From DYRG01 sp041161065 (GTDB taxonomy: Bacteria; Pseudomonadota; Gammaproteobacteria; Beggiatoales; Beggiatoaceae): a stretch of 9,806 nucleotides of DNA. Positions 6,491-9,806 of the stretch are shown here, piece by piece (the first letter of the stretch is position 1; each line of letters starts with the position of its first letter). The position numbers were made by a program, and so were the translations under genes. The DNA lies in the NCBI GenBank assembly GCA_041161065.1, contig JBEAVE010000023.1:1-9806 (forward strand). Direction: 5' to 3'. The notes beneath the pieces are model-generated. The model was given only the letters and a program-made list of their open reading frames with translations. It was not told the DNA's origin and ran no database searches.

Positions 6491-8374
6491 TTATTCACGT
6501 TTTTTGAAATAGAGCGTTTGTGCGTCGGGTAATTGTACTACAAAACAGCTTCCTTGTTGAATAATACTGGTGGCAGAAATTGTCCCGCCGTATTGTTCAA
6601 TTAAATTTTTACAAATGCTTAAACCTAAGCCTGTTCCTCTAATCCCATCGGCGCGATGACTAAAGAACGGATCAAATATTTTTGAAAGGTTTTCTTCGGG
6701 GATTCCACGACCGTTATCTTGAATGGTTAAATAGATTTGATTATTGAGGCGTTTGATCGTGACTATTAAGTTACCTCCTTTTGGCATTGCGTGAAAGGCG
6801 TTTTGCACTAAGTTGAGAATAATCATTCTAATATCGTGTTCTTGCGCTAAAACGCGGTGCAATCCTTCTTCACTTTGAAATGAAATAGTGATTTGACGGT
6901 TCTCACTTTCGTATTGCAATAATGAAAGGGTTTCTTGGGTAGCAATATCGAGGTCGACTAATTGGCGTTCTCCCGATGGCGAAGAGAGTTTCAACAAACG
7001 ATGCGTGACGGCGATACATTTGTCGATTTCGCTGTCGACCAATTTCAAATAACTTTCCATGCGCGGCGGATCAGTTTGTCCATTGCGCAACGATTTCAAG
7101 AGGCTTTGCAACGCCAACCGAACCGACGACAGCGGATTATGGATTTCGTGCGCGACACCGGCGGCGAGTTGTCCCATTTCGGCGAGTTTTTGGGCGTGCG
7201 AATAAGTGAGGGTTTGGCGGACATCGCGCACGGATTCGACAATTAATTCAAAGAATTGCTGATTTATTCTCACTCGCAGCGGCGCAGCAAAAACCTCCAC
7301 TTCCAATTGGCTGCCATCGCTTCGAACGTGATGAGTTAAAAATTTGGTGGCGCGATGATGTTTGGCGATTTCGTGCAAAGGGCAGGTAATTAAAGTGGAT
7401 TGGCAAGGCGTGGCGCGCGCATAACTCGATTCATAACAAGTCTTTAATATATCAGTGTTTTTGCCGATATTTAATTGTTGTGCATACGCCCGATTGTACA
7501 TTAACAACTGGTGATTTTGGGGATTAATCACGCGCAATCCGTCGGGAATCGCATCGATAAGGGCTTGTAAAAAATCCTCTTTTTCATAAATTTCCTGCAT
7601 TCGCGCTTGTAAAGATTCCGCCATCTCATTGAAACCATTGGCTAATTCTCCCAATTCATTGTGTGATGATAACGAGGCGCGGGTATTTAAGTCGCCGTCC
7701 GCCAACGATTGAACGCTAACCGTAAGATGTTGCAGGGGTTTTAACACAAATTGCCGCATAAACCACCACAAACTCGCCGACATCAACAACATCACGCCCA
7801 ACGCCGCCATCACAAACAAAAAACCATTGTAAAAGGCTTTTTGGCGGAGCGGTTCGGCGGCGTAATCGACAAATAAGACCCCGTTAATTGGGTGATCTTC
7901 CAACTCGCCGTGACAGACCGTGCAAGGGGGTTTGTTATAAACCGGATTGACGCTGCGCAAAATTTCTTCGCCGTTGGGGGTTGTCCAAAAAAAAGTGTCG
8001 ACTTGTTGCGGAAGCGTGTGATTGAGCCATTCGATGCGTTGTCCGAGCAGATTGGGTTGCGAGGCGAAACGGATTTGTTGGGCGGGATTGGCGATGAACA
8101 CCGCGCGAATGTTGGGTTGTTCGCCTAATTTGGTGATGATTTCGCGAAGTCCGCCTAAATCTTGTTTGAGCATGGCATTTTCGAGGGAGCTTTGCAGCAA
8201 TAAATTCACTGCCGTCGATGCCGCGCTGCGTTCCTGCTCGAGCCCGTGCCGATACGCCCCCACAAACAACAACAGCCCGATCGCGCTCGTCACGCACAAT
8301 CCCACCCCCATAAAACTAATAAATTGCCGATTCAAACGGCTTTGCAACCATCTCACAACGTGTTGTAACAGCAT
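6491..8374 (-). CDS. Membrane sensor histidine kinase with periplasmic CxxCH haem c motif
   Basis: This 627-residue kinase has a first membrane helix at about 18-40, a periplasmic domain at about 41-181, a second helix at about 182-205, HAMP (206-258), a PAS-like domain (265-385), HisKA with H409 in GVAHEIHNPLSS, and an ATPase domain with N525 in NLVQNAFHA, DNGRGIP and GTGLGLSI. The periplasmic domain ends with PPCTVCHGE (C151, C154, H155), a CxxCH site for covalent haem c, shortly before the second helix. The PAS part carries three cysteines in the pattern C313-x10-C324-x6-C331-P, a Cys-rich PAS pattern of uncertain chemistry. The start has AAGG 5 nt upstream. It likely phosphorylates the regulator encoded immediately after it. 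The signal is probably redox state or a haem-binding gas, by inference. The 5' half of the gene is visibly richer in GC than the 3' half. Confidence 0.94.
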   Translation of the reverse strand: MLLQHVVRWLQSRLNRQFISFMGVGLCVTSAIGLLLFVGAYRHGLEQERSAASTAVNLLLQSSLENAMLKQDLGGLREIITKLGEQPNIRAVFIANPAQQIRFASQPNLLGQRIEWLNHTLPQQVDTFFWTTPNGEEILRSVNPVYNKPPCTVCHGELEDHPINGVLFVDYAAEPLRQKAFYNGFLFVMAALGVMLLMSASLWWFMRQFVLKPLQHLTVSVQSLADGDLNTRASLSSHNELGELANGFNEMAESLQARMQEIYEKEDFLQALIDAIPDGLRVINPQNHQLLMYNRAYAQQLNIGKNTDILKTCYESSYARATPCQSTLITCPLHEIAKHHRATKFLTHHVRSDGSQLEVEVFAAPLRVRINQQFFELIVESVRDVRQTLTYSHAQKLAEMGQLAAGVAHEIHNPLSSVRLALQSLLKSLRNGQTDPPRMESYLKLVDSEIDKCIAVTHRLLKLSSPSGERQLVDLDIATQETLSLLQYESENRQITISFQSEEGLHRVLAQEHDIRMIILNLVQNAFHAMPKGGNLIVTIKRLNNQIYLTIQDNGRGIPEENLSKIFDPFFSHRADGIRGTGLGLSICKNLIEQYGGTISATSIIQQGSCFVVQLPDAQTLYFKKRE

Positions 8375-8425
8375 AAGTGCCTTCGTTTTCGTAAATTAAT
8401 GGGAAAAATCTAAAAAACTCTCTAA

Positions 8426-8438
8426 AATCATAAGATTA
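8426..8438 (+). promoter_or_regulatory. Candidate IHF site upstream of the sigma-54 promoter at 8458
   Basis: AATCATAAGATTA matches WATCAANNNNTTR with one mismatch and lies 20 bp upstream of the -24 GG. It is in the kinase/exported-protein divergent region. The supporting point is that all three sigma-54 promoters of the window have such a match close upstream; the weak point is the AT-rich background. Confidence 0.3.
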
Positions 8439-8457
8439 CATCGTTTGTCCGCGATTT

Positions 8458-8473
8458 TGGTATGGGGTTTGCG
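8458..8473 (+). promoter_or_regulatory. Sigma-54 promoter of the two-domain exported protein gene
   Basis: TGGTATGGGGTTTGCG has GG at 8459-8460 and GC at 8471-8472 with exactly 10 bp between them. The transcription start is predicted near 8484, giving a leader of about 36 nt before the GTG at 8520. It points toward the exported-protein gene, and its position rules out the upstream ATG at 8481. An activator of the NtrC family is required, and one is encoded next door on the other strand. Confidence 0.7.
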
Positions 8474-8519
8474 TTGAACGGTGTTTTTTATAGTCATCAA
8501 GCCAAAAGGGGTCATCTCC

Positions 8520-9035
8520 GTGAACTATCTTCGATCTGCCTTTCTGGTGGGCAGTTTATGTTTAACTTGCGCGGCACACGCGGAATTTGTGGCGGGATCA
8601 AATCCAGCCCAACGTCCGGCTGATGCGCCTAAAATCACCGCAGACAACAAAGATGCCGCTTGGTATCAACAAGCCTTGCGCGGCGTGTCTGCACCCTATC
8701 CTGCTGCGCTCTGTTTCCTTCAACATCAAGGACATTGGTTTGTCCCGTTCACGCGCGCGGGCATGACCGGTCCTTACGATATACGCCATTGGCACAGTTC
8801 ACAACAAGCGGCAGTCGCGGGCGAACACCCGAGTCGTCGTCCAGCTGATGCGCCAATGGTTTTGTCAGTCGATAAAAACCCGATGTGGCTTAAACGCGCC
8901 TTTTTTGGCATCGAACCGCCCGCGCCCAACAGCGTCATGGCAATGCTAAACAGCCAAGGAGCTTGGTTCACGCCTTTTATACGCGCCGGCATGACGGGTC
9001 CCTACGATGTGAGGGGTTGGCATTTTTCCTCCTAA
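8520..9035 (+). CDS. Exported protein of two tandem copies of an unrecognised ~70-residue domain
   Basis: I do not recognise this family. The GTG start at 8520 is preferred: AAGGGG lies 8 nt upstream and the sigma-54 start is near 8484. That gives 171 residues with a clean Sec signal peptide (MNYLRSAFLVGSLCLTCAAHA, cleavage likely after A21). The mature protein is an internal duplication, about 25-94 and 100-170. Each copy begins AGxxPxxRPADAP, has a middle AxxG with W48 or W123, and ends QGxWFxPF then RAGMTGPYDxRxWH (70-92 and 146-168). Only the last 20 or so residues are strongly conserved between the copies, which points to an old duplication with one functional surface rich in W, H, R and D. 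Cys is limited to the signal peptide and C65. A periplasmic or secreted location is expected. The gene is followed by its own terminator, so it is a single-gene unit divergent from the kinase operon. Confidence 0.8.
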   Translation: MNYLRSAFLVGSLCLTCAAHAEFVAGSNPAQRPADAPKITADNKDAAWYQQALRGVSAPYPAALCFLQHQGHWFVPFTRAGMTGPYDIRHWHSSQQAAVAGEHPSRRPADAPMVLSVDKNPMWLKRAFFGIEPPAPNSVMAMLNSQGAWFTPFIRAGMTGPYDVRGWHFSS

Positions 9036-9061
9036 AGTTCGTTTGAACGCTTCCTTCAAGT

Positions 9062-9085
9062 GCCCCGCGATGGGGCTTTTTTTTT
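9062..9085 (+). terminator. Rho-independent terminator of the exported-protein gene
   Basis: The 5-bp stem GCCCC (9062-9066) and GGGGC (9072-9076) closes a 5-nt loop and is followed by nine T. It begins 26 bp after the stop codon of the upstream gene. Confidence 0.85.
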
Positions 9086-9125
9086 GAGTATCCCGAAAAA
9101 AGCAATTTGTTGTGGGTGCAGCATC

Positions 9126-9144
9126 GCCCTAACTTGGGCTTTTT
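9126..9144 (+). terminator. Possible second, weaker terminator
   Basis: The stem GCCC (9126-9129) and GGGC (9136-9139) with a 6-nt loop is followed by five T. Outer AGCA and TGCT bases could extend it across a bulge. It may back up the stronger terminator 40 bp upstream and keep read-through out of the repeat-protein promoter. Confidence 0.4.
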
Positions 9145-9156
9145 GCTAACATCAAC

Positions 9157-9170
9157 GTGATCTTGATCAA
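9157..9170. promoter_or_regulatory. FNR/CRP-like palindrome
   Basis: GTGATCTTGATCAA matches the FNR pattern TTGAT-N4-ATCAA at nine of ten defined positions. It also contains the perfect palindrome CTTGATCAAG. It is about 190 bp upstream of the sigma-54 promoter at 9350, in a gene-free stretch. A regulator of the FNR/CRP family could bind here. A convincing sigma-70 promoter to go with it is not visible, only an AT-rich stretch near 9188-9196. Confidence 0.4.
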
Positions 9171-9226
9171 GAACGCTGACATTCTGGCATATTTCAATCT
9201 ATCAGTAAATTATGGATTTTTTACAT

Positions 9227-9249
9227 TTGTCCCCGCGTAACCCTGACAA
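9227..9249. promoter_or_regulatory. Inverted repeat TTGTC-N13-GACAA, candidate activator site
   Basis: The 5-bp arms at 9227-9231 and 9245-9249 have a centre-to-centre geometry suited to a dimeric helix-turn-helix, about 100-125 bp upstream of the -24 element, a typical enhancer distance. The spacing (TGT-N15-ACA) is wrong for NifA. The left arm lies in TTTGTCCCCGCG, which resembles TTTGTCCGCG at 8444-8453 in the other sigma-54 promoter region. Binding by the neighbouring regulator is a guess. Confidence 0.35.
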
Positions 9250-9318
9250 TATAGCAGAGCGTGGGCATTTTTCCCCCCGCTGCGGGCAGTTCCAGAAAAT
9301 CCCATAAAACGACATATA

Positions 9319-9331
9319 ATTCAAACAATTA
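9319..9331 (+). promoter_or_regulatory. Candidate IHF site upstream of the sigma-54 promoter at 9350
   Basis: ATTCAAACAATTA fits the IHF consensus with one mismatch and lies 19 bp upstream of the -24 GG, between the inverted repeat at 9227 and the promoter. The spacing relative to the promoter is almost the same as at 8426-8438. Confidence 0.35.
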
Positions 9332-9349
9332 CTCATAGATTCGCCGCAG

Positions 9350-9365
9350 TGGCATAAGCCTTGCT
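9350..9365 (+). promoter_or_regulatory. Strong sigma-54 promoter of the Gly/Met-rich protein gene
   Basis: TGGCATAAGCCTTGCT is a near-perfect match to the -24/-12 consensus TGGCAY-N5-TTGCW, with GG at 9351-9352, GC at 9363-9364 and 10 bp between. Transcription should start near 9376, leaving a leader of about 120 nt. It is the best sigma-54 match in the window. Confidence 0.88.
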
Positions 9366-9373
9366 CTATACAC

Positions 9374-9427
9374 AGTGCTTGCTGTCACAGCGTGACTCGC
9401 ACCGCGAGCGGCAACAGCTTAAGCACT
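9374..9427 (+). other. Stem-loop at the predicted 5' end of the repeat-protein mRNA
   Basis: AGTGCTTGCTGT at 9374-9385 pairs with ACAGC at 9414-9418 and AAGCACT at 9421-9427, giving 12 bp with a 2-nt bulge. A second hairpin inside (CTCGC, loop ACC, GCGAG, 9396-9408) has a perfect 5-bp stem. The sigma-54 promoter predicts a start at about 9376, so the transcript would begin essentially at the base of the stem with almost no single-stranded 5' tail. Such 5'-terminal stem-loops protect bacterial mRNAs from RppH/RNase E decay. No terminator-like U run follows, so attenuation is less likely. Confidence 0.6.
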
Positions 9428-9496
9428 TCATTTTTCACTTCAGTCCATCATAAAACACTAGGATTGAAATTTAATTATTCTCTGGAGGAATACACT

Positions 9497-9806
9497 ATGA
9501 CTTTCAAAAAAGCACTCGGTTTAGCAGCAGTAGTTAGTTCTTTAGTTGCCTCTTCTGCTTTCGCTAGCATGTCTGGCATGGGCATGAGCGGTATGGGTAT
9601 GTCTGGCATGGGCATGGGCGGAATGTCTGGTATGGGCATGAGCGGCATGGGCGGCATGGGCGGAATGTCTGGTATGGGCATGAGCGGCATGGGTGGCATG
9701 GGCGGAATGTCTGGTATGGGCATGAGCGGCATGGGCGGCATGGGCGGAATGTCTGGTATGGGCATGAGCGGCATGGGTGGCATGGGCGGAATGTCTGGTA
9801 TGGGCA
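9497..9806 (+). CDS. Exported Gly/Met/Ser-rich tandem-repeat protein, 3' end outside window
   Basis: The start at 9497 has an excellent ribosome site, GGAGGAA, 6 nt upstream. Residues 1-23 form a Sec signal peptide (KK, hydrophobic core, SSAFA cleavage). The rest, to the window end, is only Gly, Met and Ser: a short irregular lead-in, then the 14-residue unit GMSGMGMSGMGGMG repeated at least four times plus a partial copy. The reading frame is still open at 9806. The protein lacks hydrophobic packing residues other than Met and has no recognisable domain, so it is probably disordered or a regular Gly-rich structure. Two roles fit: copper or other soft-metal binding by Met thioethers, or a structural envelope protein similar in spirit to the Gly-rich sulfur-globule proteins of sulfur bacteria, which are usually Tyr-rich rather than Met-rich. 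Neither is shown. The sigma-54 promoter and 5' stem-loop point to high, conditional expression. Confidence 0.85.
   Translation, partial: MTFKKALGLAAVVSSLVASSAFASMSGMGMSGMGMSGMGMGGMSGMGMSGMGGMGGMSGMGMSGMGGMGGMSGMGMSGMGGMGGMSGMGMSGMGGMGGMSGMG
9620..9806 (+). repeat. 42-bp in-frame tandem repeat with 84-bp higher order
   Basis: Units start at 9620, 9662, 9704, 9746 and 9788 (the last is cut by the window end). The four full units are identical except for one synonymous site: the Gly codon is GGC in units 1 and 3 and GGT in units 2 and 4. This alternation means that the array grew recently by copying an 84-bp pair, as by slippage or unequal crossing-over. Copy number may vary between strains and may be mis-assembled. 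Confidence 0.95.

Noticed and set aside
7892..8399. Overlapping + and - strand frames inside the kinase gene
   Set aside because: They arise from the GC-richer 5' half of the kinase gene, whose own frame has membrane helices, HAMP and the CxxCH motif in order.
8427..8432. TATGAT -10-like hexamer on the - strand for the kinase operon
   Set aside because: No -35 match at any usual spacing and no extended -10; the kinase promoter remains unidentified.
9212..9310. 32-codon frame starting ATG at 9212 in the gap before the repeat-protein gene
   Set aside because: No ribosome binding site, no recognisable motif, and it overlaps the candidate enhancer repeat.
9475..9783. 102-residue - strand frame rich in MPPMPLMPIPD
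   Set aside because: It is the mirror of the 42-bp repeat of the real + strand gene; it has no ribosome site or signal, while the + strand has both.
9518..9783. CRISPR array suggested by regular repeats
   Set aside because: The repeats are directly adjacent with no spacers and keep a reading frame; this is a coding tandem repeat.

Overview
The window reads as a piece of a moderately AT-rich, nitrogen-fixing bacterial chromosome, most likely a gammaproteobacterium. The supporting signs are the gene order nifB - fdxN-type ferredoxin - nifO, sigma-54 (-24/-12) promoters, an NtrC-type regulator, and an accessory flank with an IS1-family remnant and an Rpn-type PD-(D/E)XK gene. The gene content would fit a sulfur-oxidising Thiotrichales/Beggiatoa-like organism, but that is a guess; the sequence shows no taxonomic marker.

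Layout. (1) 1-1512 is an AT-rich accessory flank. It holds the decayed 3' end of an IS1-family transposase with its probable terminal repeat, an intact Rpn-family nuclease/transposase gene, an 85-bp inverted-repeat mini-element, and a strong terminator that insulates what follows. (2) 1534-5119 is a nif operon on the + strand. It starts from a promoter with a NifA site (TGT-N10-ACA), an IHF-like site and a sigma-54 promoter, then runs nifB, a 2[4Fe-4S] ferredoxin, nifO (ArsC-like) and an A-type flavodiiron protein. The genes are overlapping or at most 8 nt apart. NifB makes the Fe-S core of the nitrogenase cofactor, the ferredoxin probably feeds it electrons, and the flavodiiron protein probably removes O2 or NO. 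(3) 5131-8374 on the - strand is a two-gene operon, convergent with the nif operon: a membrane histidine kinase with a CxxCH (haem c) motif in its periplasmic domain, and an NtrC-type sigma-54 activator. (4) 8458-9806 on the + strand holds two exported-protein genes, each behind its own sigma-54 promoter. One encodes a small protein made of two copies of a ~70-residue domain I do not recognise. The other encodes a Gly/Met/Ser repeat protein built from a 42-bp tandem repeat and running off the window end.

How it may work together. The kinase/regulator pair sits directly beside two genes that both need a sigma-54 activator. The simplest reading is a local signalling unit: a periplasmic haem-type redox or gas sensor drives secretion of a two-domain protein and a Met/Gly-rich structural or metal-binding protein. 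The repeat-protein mRNA is predicted to begin exactly at the base of a long 5' stem-loop, as expected for a stabilised, highly expressed transcript. This link is inferred from position and promoter type, and is the most interesting part of the window.
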